From IMG/VR virus record IMGVR_UViG_3300027749_000212, positions 1-41,328 of that record: DNA of 41,328 bases. The stretch is one strand, 5' to 3'. Source of the stretch: a virus. A program made the position numbers and the translations under genes. The notes beneath the pieces were generated by a model. That model had not been told where the DNA came from. It saw only the letters and a program-made list of their open reading frames with translations, and did not search any database. Positions 17,701-26,053 of this stretch are shown here, one piece after another; the stretch's first letter is position 1, and each line of letters opens with the position of its first letter.

Positions 17701-18342
17701 TATCAAAACCTAACTGCAGGTATAATAAACTTCGACTTAATATACGATACTATTATTTTACAATCAGCTAATTACTTAATATGTGATAAGATCTCTGTAG
17801 TTGATGGTGAATTTATTAATCCAAAGACATCTAATATAATTACACGTTACAGAGATGATTTATTTAATACAATTTCGAATAGATACAAGGTAAATAATAA
17901 TGTATACTTTGCTACGCTTTCTACTTACGATACACCAAACACTTCAACCGCGTTTGTGTATCCAATTATTAACAAACTTGATCTAAATACACTTAAGCTA
18001 CATCAAATATTCCCAGATACAACAATATCTGATTATACAAATGATTTTAGTATTGCAACAGATGGTGTATTATACGTGCAAGCTGATACACCACAATTAA
18101 CTTATAACTCTGACCTGAATATATTTAACATTTCGTATGTATTAAAGGATCAGAATAAATTGCCGTATTTATTTACAGTAAACTTCAGAGATAATGTTAG
18201 TGATATTATAGACTATACTTATGGTTATAAGTTTGGATCTAATAACATAACAGCCGTGTTTACATCAAGCAACACTCTAAGTTCATTCAGTACATTTATA
18301 CAGGGTGGAAGTTACTCATTCAATAATTACTTAAAGTTATGA
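14731..18342 (+). CDS. Large multi-PKD baseplate/fibre protein
   Basis: 1203 residues, the largest gene here. At least three PKD-like repeats occupy the first ~370 residues: VKAVWDFGDGNSAV (about 42-55) with 'YTYNADGNYIVNVTLID'; IEWSFGDGTVDV (196-207); and a degenerate third, IIWNYSDSEY (309-318), with 'HKYTSVNYYGFYPTCLFIYD'. The central region (about 570-800) changes character, with 'NKPYYFPDPYKYGSNIEVIDFF' and 'LTEVKEVLYLQLNGYKFYDDIF', more compact and charged. The C-terminal third is beta-rich. PKD domains are usually extracellular adhesion/stalk modules; in a phage a fibre or peripheral baseplate role follows. An exact TATAAATA precedes it, and it overlaps the next gene by ATGA. Confidence 0.75.
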   Translation: MSDVVVSNTILDYSLVRYYNIPHTTVVNFCAGFLFPNNKDLVKAVWDFGDGNSAVITLPSSSYSSILSSINNVSNFFPSWTTTTAEDKSVLIPKFDTIYTYNADGNYIVNVTLIDSSGVSYTGESITVTVASTNKIYTVPASWDTISQTYTVGTDVNYLLADGQPAVTTVASSVSSLPLTVGYEIKNINRLDIDYIEWSFGDGTVDVTSVFGSPITTDISRNNYTYRLLPSQLVYVPQVTLYFNNKTKYKVQVPTLPLLDTSNICFGIADSNQSEVLATAPFNITPVLSYDLPVEVKFISVIDKGLKYIIWNYSDSEYNVVPVTYTDSLSNMVQVQEVTHKYTSVNYYGFYPTCLFIYDNNGSYSAKSFKPSKLLNYQLGLINNKPDSNGNAATGNNYYIFSTTNYEKYQRISSLVEYPPTNTGFATLHLRLSLELTDQILYFEKIVWKVGNRKITQDKNTSESFGKLTIPNIPTSSTLNTPIDITATLYGIPAIFADATGDNFMVEYDSYSRPVYVNDKDYQESINEESKTTIARGPITPPTIITTNLGVEIITPIIDTNVVVVEEEVPVYIGSNIVFEKLFTATNPIGNFLNRYYPTVASSPSNNFVTKRVIGFFRPSKTTPVVVDPGKFTFTINLESLEYNKPYYFPDPYKYGSNIEVIDFFSLTQSFKNNARLGYARNEPNQPADSVSFYGYNSSKSKNLKSIVDSGYFHDEKEDIYGNVYGLLKDNNNFRQNINLTEVKEVLYLQLNGYKFYDDIFGENKSFNYALTGILNTQTIRSGLSTVTNGFSARSSQYYTLNFGDFKHITEFISPTEVIDINTQYLHPASVGIRDGAYFTLNDTGRLPDPIRSDLSSFPGTGTYYFSTLLEAGVNTAVPYTRPTFPTLSATFTQSVRVSANNGVIDVDGGSFLTNYNTTESFYSLTEKAYVDSVDPKAVTTYTTNTTISTNSIVERNSLLGSVVVGDAMGNYDNILSKLSYMQSKYPLSVYQNLTAGIINFDLIYDTIILQSANYLICDKISVVDGEFINPKTSNIITRYRDDLFNTISNRYKVNNNVYFATLSTYDTPNTSTAFVYPIINKLDLNTLKLHQIFPDTTISDYTNDFSIATDGVLYVQADTPQLTYNSDLNIFNISYVLKDQNKLPYLFTVNFRDNVSDIIDYTYGYKFGSNNITAVFTSSNTLSSFSTFIQGGSYSFNNYLKL

Positions 18343-18857
18343 CATCATACACTCTAAATCTTTCATCTAATCCGTCTCTAAGTAATGTTTATCTACCTAA
18401 CGTCAATTTTAGTGATATAACCTCATTGACTGTATCACTCTCGGGTATCGATAGATCTAGAATACCTACAGATGTTCGTTTTAGATGGGGTGATAATACG
18501 GCTGACGAATTTCATAACAATAATTTCTTTATTGATTATAGAGATTTATCTATTTTTGATCAAATATTGTATAATGTAAATTATACAATATTAAAAGATT
18601 ATAATCATATATACTATCCATCAGCCAACTCACTCGCAGTAAAGATTAGTTGTCAAACACTAGTAACTTATCAGGATAGTACATCTTGTAGATTTATTCA
18701 GCCAATTACAGTATATTCACCATCTCACTATGCTAAAATTGGTGACTTAAATCTTCTTAGTACAAACTACATTAATACATCACGCGATTTATTATACACA
18801 TTCTCAGCGAGTGATGGTAGTGTTATAGAATTTGTTTTTAATTCTGAAACACTATAA
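18339..18857 (+). CDS. Small PKD-like structural protein
   Basis: 172 residues. One Ig/PKD-like domain is suggested by 'VRFRWGDNTADEF' (about 47-59), where WGDNT replaces the usual FGDG, followed by 'DYNHIYYPSANSLAVKISC'. It begins inside the stop codon of the large PKD gene (ATGA overlap), which indicates coupled translation and perhaps a stoichiometric partner. No signal peptide or membrane segment. No enzyme motif. A structural role beside the 1203-residue protein is inferred. Confidence 0.65.
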   Translation: MTSYTLNLSSNPSLSNVYLPNVNFSDITSLTVSLSGIDRSRIPTDVRFRWGDNTADEFHNNNFFIDYRDLSIFDQILYNVNYTILKDYNHIYYPSANSLAVKISCQTLVTYQDSTSCRFIQPITVYSPSHYAKIGDLNLLSTNYINTSRDLLYTFSASDGSVIEFVFNSETL

Positions 18858-18861
18858 TTTA

Positions 18862-18869
18862 ATTAAATA
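18862..18869 (+). promoter_or_regulatory. T4-late-like promoter box
   Basis: ATTAAATA, ending 5 bases before the ATG at 18875 (spacer CATAT). Confidence 0.55.
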
Positions 18870-18874
18870 CATAT

Positions 18875-21070
18875 ATGCCACTTAAACAGTATAACGCTTC
18901 ATCTTTAATATCTAACCCTCTAGATATTAAATTGCGTGACGTAAGTTTACAGCAAGGACAAATTTTATTTAACGGTAACTATAAGTTCAATTTTGTTGCT
19001 GCGTTATCAGGTATAGCTGATGTACAGACAAAGAATTACAGTAATTTATATCTCACCTCAAAAAATAAGCTTAGCACATATGTAAAGCAGTCTGATGTAA
19101 TTGTAAAATCTAATAGTATCATCACAAATATTGCTTTCGGTGAGTCGTATGTTGCAGTATTACCTCTATCTAGTTCAGATACTACAAAATTTGATTATTA
19201 TTACAATGCTGGCATCTCAAATAATCCCACATACAACTTCGAAATTACTTTTATTGATGAAGAATACTGCACTATTTCATATAATGACAACACTGCACTA
19301 TATTATCTAGTTGTTGACAATAATGTATGTAAGTTTAAGAAGGCATTATTATATAACACTAACTTTACACCAACGGGGAGTCAATTCTTTAGGTATCTTC
19401 TAAATGATAATAAGATTTTCTTTTTAAAACCAGCAAATGCATTACAACTTACATCAGTTGGTGGTAAATTGTCAGCTATTTCCACAATCGGCATCTCACC
19501 TAATGCGTTTAGAGACAACTCCTTCAACATTAGCAACATAATTAACCTACAAGTTAAAGATAAGCTATCAACAGACTATATTAATTACTATAATGGCTCA
19601 CTTAGTGTTGATCTAGCAAATAGTGAGATAGATTTACCGAATAATTTCCTACTTTATAGAAATTTACATACATCTACTATAAACGACCTTAATATTGTAA
19701 CATTAAAGAATCAAATGTCTGATGATAACAGACTTGTTAGAGGTAACACTTTATCTTTAAGCTCTCACAATAGTATAACAGATCTTAGAGAATATACTAC
19801 AATATTTAACGAGATTGATACGGAGTTAGATGAAGGTCTTGAGTTAAATTACGTTACATATAACAGAAGCATAAGGATAGTACCAGGTTTAAATGAATTT
19901 ACGACTGATGCGGTAATGTCTCCGTTTACACAAATAAACATTAACGATACAAAGTTTAAAGAAGCTGGCTCATTTCCATTTAACACACCTGTATATTCAG
20001 ATAAAGTATACTATGCTGATAAGCAAGGCGACGGTAGTGAGAAGGTGTATCTATGCACTTGGTTATCTGGTAGTCCCTTCACTAACAGCAGTGTATGGGT
20101 AGATAGATACTATTACCCCAACCTTGTTACAAAAAGACAAGCTCTTTCTACTACAGCAGCGTATAATACTACATACAACACTTATCTTGAGCAACTTATA
20201 GTTTCAAACGCAAGCTTGAGTAGTTCGATATCTGTAGAACAAGTGTTTGATAAGAAAAGTGATATGGCGTTTAAGCCAAACACCCGTTATATTTACGAAC
20301 GTTTCGATATAGATAAGGTTTCTTTCGATCACTTAAACATATATGGTCAGAATTTAGAAAATTACTATACTACTATCAATAGTAATGGTGGGTTTACGTT
20401 AAAATGTACTCTAATTACACAACTTTCCGAAAATTATAAGACAATCTCATCGAAGTTTAGCGGTATTGAAGGTTATGTTTCAATAAGTTACAATAATACA
20501 ACTGTAAACTTAGAGATATCTCTATACGATCAGTCTTCTAACAGCTATAAAGTTATTGCTAACTCATTTAAACTTGTTCAGAATATAGATAACAATATAA
20601 TTCTCAATGTTGATTCAACTAGAGGTGTAATTCAGTTCTTCATTAATGGTGAAACAGCGAATATACAATACTTCTACCCTCAGTACTACAAATTACTATA
20701 TGGTGATTTCTATGCCAACGGTAATAAACTAGCAGATTATGTGAGTTATCTCGATAATGTATTTTTATCTGTATCACCGTTGCCACCTGATGATGTTATT
20801 ATACTATCTATCAAAGATTCCTTCAACTTTGCGGAAGATTTTGCTATCACACTACCATGCGGAATGAGAAATGCTACAGATAACATAACTCAGCTTAACT
20901 CATTTACATCAAATCAGAAGAGTAAGTCTAACTCTCTCAACTTAAATATATCTAACTTAGGTATTACTGATGAAGTGATGCTCACGCAAATAAAAGATGT
21001 AATAAATGCGAGTATATCTGATCTTGCACCTATTAACTCTAACATCAACCAAATTAATATTATCACATGA
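18875..21070 (+). CDS. Large beta-rich tail/fibre protein with a lectin-like segment
   Basis: 731 residues, not recognised overall. The composition (Asn, Ser, Tyr, Ile) and alternating strands are typical of fibre or baseplate-rim proteins. Residues about 480-650 read like a ConA/laminin-G-type sandwich: 'NGGFTLKCTLIT', 'VNLEISLYDQSSNSYKVIA', and 'IILNVDSTRGVIQFFINGE', which is the usual 'l.vd...g.i.lyvnG' pattern. The C-terminal ~70 residues are helical ('VMLTQIKDVINASISDLAP'). The gene is preceded by a late-type box and coupled to the next by an ATGA overlap. A glycan-binding role is inference. Confidence 0.62.
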   Translation: MPLKQYNASSLISNPLDIKLRDVSLQQGQILFNGNYKFNFVAALSGIADVQTKNYSNLYLTSKNKLSTYVKQSDVIVKSNSIITNIAFGESYVAVLPLSSSDTTKFDYYYNAGISNNPTYNFEITFIDEEYCTISYNDNTALYYLVVDNNVCKFKKALLYNTNFTPTGSQFFRYLLNDNKIFFLKPANALQLTSVGGKLSAISTIGISPNAFRDNSFNISNIINLQVKDKLSTDYINYYNGSLSVDLANSEIDLPNNFLLYRNLHTSTINDLNIVTLKNQMSDDNRLVRGNTLSLSSHNSITDLREYTTIFNEIDTELDEGLELNYVTYNRSIRIVPGLNEFTTDAVMSPFTQININDTKFKEAGSFPFNTPVYSDKVYYADKQGDGSEKVYLCTWLSGSPFTNSSVWVDRYYYPNLVTKRQALSTTAAYNTTYNTYLEQLIVSNASLSSSISVEQVFDKKSDMAFKPNTRYIYERFDIDKVSFDHLNIYGQNLENYYTTINSNGGFTLKCTLITQLSENYKTISSKFSGIEGYVSISYNNTTVNLEISLYDQSSNSYKVIANSFKLVQNIDNNIILNVDSTRGVIQFFINGETANIQYFYPQYYKLLYGDFYANGNKLADYVSYLDNVFLSVSPLPPDDVIILSIKDSFNFAEDFAITLPCGMRNATDNITQLNSFTSNQKSKSNSLNLNISNLGITDEVMLTQIKDVINASISDLAPINSNINQINIIT

Positions 21071-22788
21071 TAAGATACTTTAAGTATATAGATGCAGGTA
21101 TATTTACTCTGCAGGACGGTACTCCATACACAGGAGTGGTGAATGTTATGGGCAATAACGTTTATACAGGTAGTGTCTTTGATTCTCAATCTGTTTTACT
21201 ATCTGCAACTAGTACATTCTTTGCACAAGTAATTGAAAATAAAATAGATATAGGTCCATACTATAGCTCTAATGTACCTATCTATAAGAATAGTATATCG
21301 CAACGTGATGTTTTAACGAGTAATACGTTGCGTGATGTATTTGACACATTAAATTTAAATAACCTAAAAATTTATGCAAGTCAAGTAACATATAACCCTA
21401 GTATATTCAATACTCTTACTAAAACACAAGACAAATTAACATATACAACATGCTTAACTAGTAATTCTGATACATTTACTGGTAAGTTACTACCTAAGAT
21501 ACGCGTATCAGCTAGCAACACGCAGTATTATACAGTTAGAGGTACATCTCAAAACTCTAACACACTTTTTCTAACAACATCAGCTGGTAAATATTATTAC
21601 TTTAATGGTAATCAGCAAATGTCTGGTACTATAAACTCAAACTTATCATCAAACATAGTTGACGGACTTCAAGCACCTCTTTTTGATAATAAGTTCTTTA
21701 AGTATAACCGCTATAATAACTCACTATTTCATACAACATTTGATAAGTGTTATGTTTATAATGTCTCATATGGTGAGAACGGATCATACCTATCACTAAG
21801 TGATAGTTTCTATATATCTTTAATACGAACCCTTACAGATAGACATAATTCTGTGTACGGTCCGACCTATAGATCAGCTCTTGTACAAGAGCAAGGTAAA
21901 TTAGTATTAGAATTGTCGTATGTAAATTCACAAGAATCTATTATAACGTACAACGCATCAGATCTAGGATTTAATTCTATAAATAGAATTGTTCAACGTT
22001 TTGAAGACGATATTTTAGCTGTTATTGGTAGTATTAAAAATGTAACCTATATTAAAGTGTATGACATTTCTACATTATTAACAAATACAGATTCTATTTA
22101 CTCTTCTGAATTAAAAAATGCAAACTTAACTGATACATTTGAGTTTGCACAATTTGATTCAAATATTCTAATAAGTAGAAGGTATAAATCAGATGGTACA
22201 ATTGATATTGTAGAATTTAGAACATTAACTTCAAGTGAATATCCTATATTACAATTTTCAAACAGTAGCTCACTTGGTATATTGCAATACAATAACATAA
22301 TTAATGAACAATATGTAAATATTAATGCCGCTGATATTATTTTGCTGCAGATGGATACACCTAGCAACAATAACATTATATACGATATTCAATTTTCTTG
22401 TAGTAATACATTAAATGCAGCGTTATTTTTAAATGATAGCTTTACTATTGTTAATAATTCTACATTTCTAAGCATACCACCTACAACATTACCGAAAAAC
22501 TATGTAAGTATTGACTTATTTGATAACAGTATTGGTTTAAATATTAATAATATTACAAAAAATATACTAAGTGATGTATTGTCACTATATTCAAACAGTT
22601 CTAAGATGTATAATTATAATACAGGCGCTGTAACTGGAACAAAACCAGCAACTATTGATAGTGTTGGTGTAAGTGATTTATATATGTACGAAAATGAGTA
22701 TATAAATGTAGGCACATTAAATCGAATAATCAATGAGTTATTCAGTATTCAACAAAAACTTGCTGTTAATACTAACTCTCAAGTATAA
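21067..22788 (+). CDS. Beta-rich fibre/baseplate-rim protein
   Basis: 573 residues, not recognised. The start lies in the stop of the previous gene. The N-terminus (MIRYFKYIDAGIFTLQDGTPYTGVVNV) looks like a short attachment motif; many repeated Asn/Ser/Tyr beta-strands follow, including 'KYYYFNGNQQMSGTINSNL'. The last ~70 residues include 'YENEYINVGTLNRIINELFSIQQKLAVN', a likely C-terminal coiled segment. The stop overlaps the TATAAATA box for the following gene. Probably part of the same appendage as the 731-residue protein, judged from coupling and composition. Confidence 0.6.
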   Translation: MIRYFKYIDAGIFTLQDGTPYTGVVNVMGNNVYTGSVFDSQSVLLSATSTFFAQVIENKIDIGPYYSSNVPIYKNSISQRDVLTSNTLRDVFDTLNLNNLKIYASQVTYNPSIFNTLTKTQDKLTYTTCLTSNSDTFTGKLLPKIRVSASNTQYYTVRGTSQNSNTLFLTTSAGKYYYFNGNQQMSGTINSNLSSNIVDGLQAPLFDNKFFKYNRYNNSLFHTTFDKCYVYNVSYGENGSYLSLSDSFYISLIRTLTDRHNSVYGPTYRSALVQEQGKLVLELSYVNSQESIITYNASDLGFNSINRIVQRFEDDILAVIGSIKNVTYIKVYDISTLLTNTDSIYSSELKNANLTDTFEFAQFDSNILISRRYKSDGTIDIVEFRTLTSSEYPILQFSNSSSLGILQYNNIINEQYVNINAADIILLQMDTPSNNNIIYDIQFSCSNTLNAALFLNDSFTIVNNSTFLSIPPTTLPKNYVSIDLFDNSIGLNINNITKNILSDVLSLYSNSSKMYNYNTGAVTGTKPATIDSVGVSDLYMYENEYINVGTLNRIINELFSIQQKLAVNTNSQV

Positions 22789-22791
22789 ATA
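22784..22791 (+). promoter_or_regulatory. T4-late promoter, exact TATAAATA
   Basis: Perfect TATAAATA, ending 5 bases before the ATG at 22797 (spacer ATTTT). It overlaps the stop codon of the preceding gene. Confidence 0.68.
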
Positions 22792-22796
22792 ATTTT

Positions 22797-23372
22797 ATGC
22801 CAGCAAATTTGACAGGACAGAATATAGCAGATGTATACTCATCGTTCTTACACTTGAGTTCAGCTTCTCTATCTGTAGGTTTAGTGCCTGTTTTTGATGG
22901 GATAGGTAATAAGACTACTTTACAACTGTCAACAACAAGTGCAAGTATATCAAATCTAGATATTAACAACATATCTTACCCTCAGAGTATCGGATCAGTA
23001 CAGGGTGTTGTTGTATCAGATGGTGTATCTCAACTTTCTATAAGATCAATATCATCTGTACTGTCAAGCATAAACGCAACAGTACTTACTGACGGTACAT
23101 ACAGTGCACCTGTTATTACAGTAACTAATAATCAAGTATCTCAGATTGTTAGTTCACTTGATAATAAAACATTTTTTTACCCAACTAGAATATCAACTCA
23201 AGCAGGTCCCAGTAGAGAGCAATTACTTAGTGTTGTAAGCTGGAATTCTCCACAAGTTGGTGATAAATTAAACATACTTCAAAAAATAACAAGTAATAGT
23301 ACATTAGTAGATTTAGCTGTTAATGTATTTACTTACACACTTAGTGGTTGGGGTAATCCTGTAACATATTAA
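22797..23372 (+). CDS. Tail-fibre-associated protein
   Basis: 191 residues. It opens MPANLTGQNIADVYSSFLHL, an opening I associate with fibre proteins of marine T4-like phages, and continues with Ser/Val/Asn-rich strands and 'VPVFDGIGNKTTLQLSTTSASI'. No catalytic motif, signal or membrane segment. It heads a group of three consecutive genes (22797, 23377, 24504) behind an exact TATAAATA box; the next two are Mtd-type fibres. A role as a fibre subunit, adaptor or chaperone is inferred from context. Confidence 0.6.
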   Translation: MPANLTGQNIADVYSSFLHLSSASLSVGLVPVFDGIGNKTTLQLSTTSASISNLDINNISYPQSIGSVQGVVVSDGVSQLSIRSISSVLSSINATVLTDGTYSAPVITVTNNQVSQIVSSLDNKTFFYPTRISTQAGPSREQLLSVVSWNSPQVGDKLNILQKITSNSTLVDLAVNVFTYTLSGWGNPVTY

Positions 23373-23376
23373 TACA

Positions 23377-24498
23377 ATGGCAGATATACAAGTAATAAAA
23401 CTAAAAGTACGCCGTGGCACAAACAGCCAACGTCGTCTCGTTATTTTAGATGAGGGTGAGTTAGGGTACACTATAGATACACAACGTCTATATGTTGGAA
23501 CTGGAACATTATCTGGTGGTGTACCTGCTGCTCCTAAAATTCATGGTATACTTAATAGTTATACAGGCCTATCTACACTACAACCTGAAATAGGTGATAT
23601 TGTGTACGCAGGTAACTTGTTATATCAATACAATAGCTCTGGTTTATGGCAGTTTATAGGCTCTCAAGTTGATACTGGTACTATATCTTATGATGTCGAT
23701 AATCAACTCTCTGTTGCATTAAGCTCTATTAATAGTGCCTACTTAAATCAAGCTCAATTATCTAGCTCAAGCGTTGCTTTTGATGGTACAGGTCGTTTTG
23801 TTATTAATTATAATACAACACAATTTGGAATATCTGGAACGTCATTTGCTCTAGCAGCTAGCGCTATTAAGCCTATACATATCGACCCTTCAGTTGTTTC
23901 GAGAGGTTTACGAGGTGGTAATGGCGTAGCTCTTAGCGCATATGTTGATGGTGTTAGTATAGGATATAATAGCTCAAATCAACTAACAGTAATTGGTACA
24001 CCTATTTCCGCTATTTCTTATAGTAGCTTACTTTGCGGTTTTGAAGTTAACCCCTTTAATAACGCAGTTAGTACACTAGTACGAGGTGTCGATCCAAATT
24101 ATCTCGCTCTTTCAAGTGGTATTGTAACGTTCTCTAGTGGAGCTACTTCACCGTCAGTGAGTAGTACTCTTGTTGCTAGTGAGTTAGCTGCACCTATTGT
24201 TCAAAATGGTTTCGTTAGATCGATTGTATCGTCAATTTACGACCTACTTTCTTGTAACCTGTCTGGTAGTATTTACAATGGATCACCAGATCAGGTAAAA
24301 GCTGGATACACTCCTAGTTATGGTAGAACTACATTTACAGCAATATCATCAGATAGCACTGGAAATACAACATACCCTGTGCTATCATCAGCAGGATTCA
24401 TTGTATTTGAAGGTAATAGTAATGATACCGGTCTTAGCGCAAGAAACAACTCTAACCACATTCCAGGTAGATTTGCAATACCTGTGTTTACATTTTAA
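23377..24498 (+). CDS. Tail fibre with Mtd-type N-terminal domain (paralogue 1)
   Basis: 373 residues. Residues about 6-50 match the N-terminal domain of major-tropism-determinant-like phage fibres: KLKVRRGTNSQRRLVILDEG, 'ELGYTIDTQRLYVGTG', 'GG'. This small domain tends to anchor trimeric receptor-binding proteins. The remainder is Ser/Gly/Asn-rich and beta-structured, ending 'GRFAIPVFTF'. The same N-terminal domain occurs in the next gene, so the pair arose by duplication followed by divergence of the body. No reverse transcriptase or template repeat was seen, so diversity-generating retroelement action is not supported here. Confidence 0.75.
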   Translation: MADIQVIKLKVRRGTNSQRRLVILDEGELGYTIDTQRLYVGTGTLSGGVPAAPKIHGILNSYTGLSTLQPEIGDIVYAGNLLYQYNSSGLWQFIGSQVDTGTISYDVDNQLSVALSSINSAYLNQAQLSSSSVAFDGTGRFVINYNTTQFGISGTSFALAASAIKPIHIDPSVVSRGLRGGNGVALSAYVDGVSIGYNSSNQLTVIGTPISAISYSSLLCGFEVNPFNNAVSTLVRGVDPNYLALSSGIVTFSSGATSPSVSSTLVASELAAPIVQNGFVRSIVSSIYDLLSCNLSGSIYNGSPDQVKAGYTPSYGRTTFTAISSDSTGNTTYPVLSSAGFIVFEGNSNDTGLSARNNSNHIPGRFAIPVFTF

Positions 24499-24503
24499 TC
24501 TTT

Positions 24504-25808
24504 ATGGGTAAATCAATCGAAATTTTAGAAAATACTTTACTTAAGCTATTAGTACGTAGTGGTTCTGATAGTGATAGAAAAACTGTTGTATTAGATTCAG
24601 CAGAAATTGGTTATACAACAGATACAAAGCGACTATATGTTGGTGATGGTCTTACTGCTGGTGGTATCTTAGTAGGTAATGTATTTAAGGGTTCAGTATC
24701 TGATGTTACCACTGGCCTGACAAATCCGGCTGTAGGTGATTTAGCATACGATACTGATAATAAAATATTATATCGCTTACAAAACAGTACATATTCAAAT
24801 TTATCTAGCTGGGAACAAATTGGTGGTGTGTATGCAGCTGCTAATAATACAATAAAAGTATCCTCAACTAATACAGTTAGTGTTTGTGCTATTTCAGCTT
24901 ATAACATTTCTTCTAATGCTCTAGGTAATTCTTTAACTCTAGATACCGGCAAGGTAACATTATCTTCTACTATAGCTATAGATAAAATCATACCTAACAT
25001 AAGCACTTATGTCACATTGCCGAGTGCTCTGAATATTAACACAATAAATTACAAGTTTCCGTCTAGTGCATTATCTTCTAATACAGTTTTAACTACAGAT
25101 AGTTCAGGTAATTTGAGTTGGGCAAGTTTTAATTCATTCATGCCAGCTGCTTCTGGTTCATCTACTATTACAATACTTTCATCTACTGTTACAGTAGGCC
25201 CAGGTTTAACTGCTTTATTACCTTCATCTACTATAACAATACCTTCAACTAATATTACAGTAGGTCAAGGTTTAACTGCTACAGTTAACGGTTTATCAGC
25301 CACGACATTCAATGCAATTTCAAGTGGTAATGTGCAGATAGGTGGATTATTTGTACCAAAGGCACATGCTACATTTACACAAGCAGGTACCGTTACGAGA
25401 AAGGCTAGTGTTGCAAGTGTATCAGCTGTAAACTTTAGTTATGTAAGTACTCAAGTTAGTAATACATTATTTGGGTTTACACCAAGACAGACTGATTCTA
25501 ACTTAGATTACCGTGGAGCTTCTGGGTACTTAATTACAACTACTGATACATTTGATCCAACAACAGTTGTAATTGATGTCGTTGCTAAAAATGCAGCTCA
25601 CTCTTGGACTAACAACTACTACAAATATGGTGAAGATCCGACAATTAAGCCATATTATAAAGCAATTGGACCACCTGGCGTTCCAACAAGTCAAATACTT
25701 GTATTCTTTTACACAATACCAATTGGTGCTTATGGTCAACCACAAGGACCTGTAGTAACATCCGGCTACGTTAGTAACGATACTAGATTTAGTGTTACTG
25801 TGTATTAA
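24504..25808 (+). CDS. Tail fibre with Mtd-type N-terminal domain (paralogue 2)
   Basis: 434 residues. Residues about 10-55 repeat the fibre anchor domain of the previous gene: LLKLLVRSGSDSDRKTVVLD, 'AEIGYTTDTKRLYVGDGLTAGG'. The middle contains 'SSNTVLTTDSSGNLSWAS', a motif typical of trimeric phage fibres (VLTTDG.GNLSW). Residues about 219-262 are a tandem repeat rich in Thr/Val/Gly. The C-terminal domain (FDPTTVVIDVVAKNAAHSW ... ILVFFYTIPIGAYG) is compact and probably carries receptor binding. Likely the receptor-binding fibre or an alternative to its paralogue. It starts 5 bases after the preceding stop. Confidence 0.76.
   Translation: MGKSIEILENTLLKLLVRSGSDSDRKTVVLDSAEIGYTTDTKRLYVGDGLTAGGILVGNVFKGSVSDVTTGLTNPAVGDLAYDTDNKILYRLQNSTYSNLSSWEQIGGVYAAANNTIKVSSTNTVSVCAISAYNISSNALGNSLTLDTGKVTLSSTIAIDKIIPNISTYVTLPSALNINTINYKFPSSALSSNTVLTTDSSGNLSWASFNSFMPAASGSSTITILSSTVTVGPGLTALLPSSTITIPSTNITVGQGLTATVNGLSATTFNAISSGNVQIGGLFVPKAHATFTQAGTVTRKASVASVSAVNFSYVSTQVSNTLFGFTPRQTDSNLDYRGASGYLITTTDTFDPTTVVIDVVAKNAAHSWTNNYYKYGEDPTIKPYYKAIGPPGVPTSQILVFFYTIPIGAYGQPQGPVVTSGYVSNDTRFSVTVY
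25158..25289 (+). repeat. 66-bp coding tandem repeat in fibre gene
   Basis: Two diverged copies begin at 25158 and 25224. Each encodes 22 residues of the type STITI.S..(V/I)TVG.GLTA. The same 66-bp period, with unrelated sequence, occurs at the left window edge. Confidence 0.7.
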
Positions 25809-25818
25809 CACTTATAAC

Positions 25819-25826
25819 ATTAAATA
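25819..25826 (+). promoter_or_regulatory. T4-late-like promoter box
   Basis: ATTAAATA, ending 5 bases before the ATG at 25832 (spacer TATGT). Confidence 0.52.
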
Positions 25827-25831
25827 TATGT

Positions 25832-26053
25832 ATGAAGATCAGCGAAAAAGCTAAGGCTTTTTGTGAAGAGTTTTCTGATAATGTCATATGTGATCGCACA
25901 CGACATAGTATTATCGTCAACATTGAACCTGAATATCTTAGAGTAGTTAAAAAAGAAATGGCAAAGATGGAATATAACATAGTCTTCTCTAAATACTTTA
26001 AAGTGTTAAATACAATAACAATCTGCTTTCAACAACATGCCTTACCCAGCTGA
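25832..26053 (+). CDS. Small protein upstream of the lectin-like gene
   Basis: 73 residues, not recognised. A charged helix (MKISEKAKAFCEEFSDN) is followed by 'HSIIVNIEPEYLRVVKKEMAKM' and a hydrophobic strand 'ITICFQQHALPS'. This could be a small alpha/beta fold. It has a late-type box 5 bases upstream, and the lectin-like gene begins 17 bases before its end, so it may be translated together with that adhesin and serve as its chaperone or as a minor subunit. That is inference. Confidence 0.55.
   Translation: MKISEKAKAFCEEFSDNVICDRTRHSIIVNIEPEYLRVVKKEMAKMEYNIVFSKYFKVLNTITICFQQHALPS

Noticed and set aside
23377-25808. Diversity-generating retroelement acting on the Mtd-like fibres
   Set aside because: No reverse transcriptase, template repeat or adenine-biased variable repeat was seen in the window.
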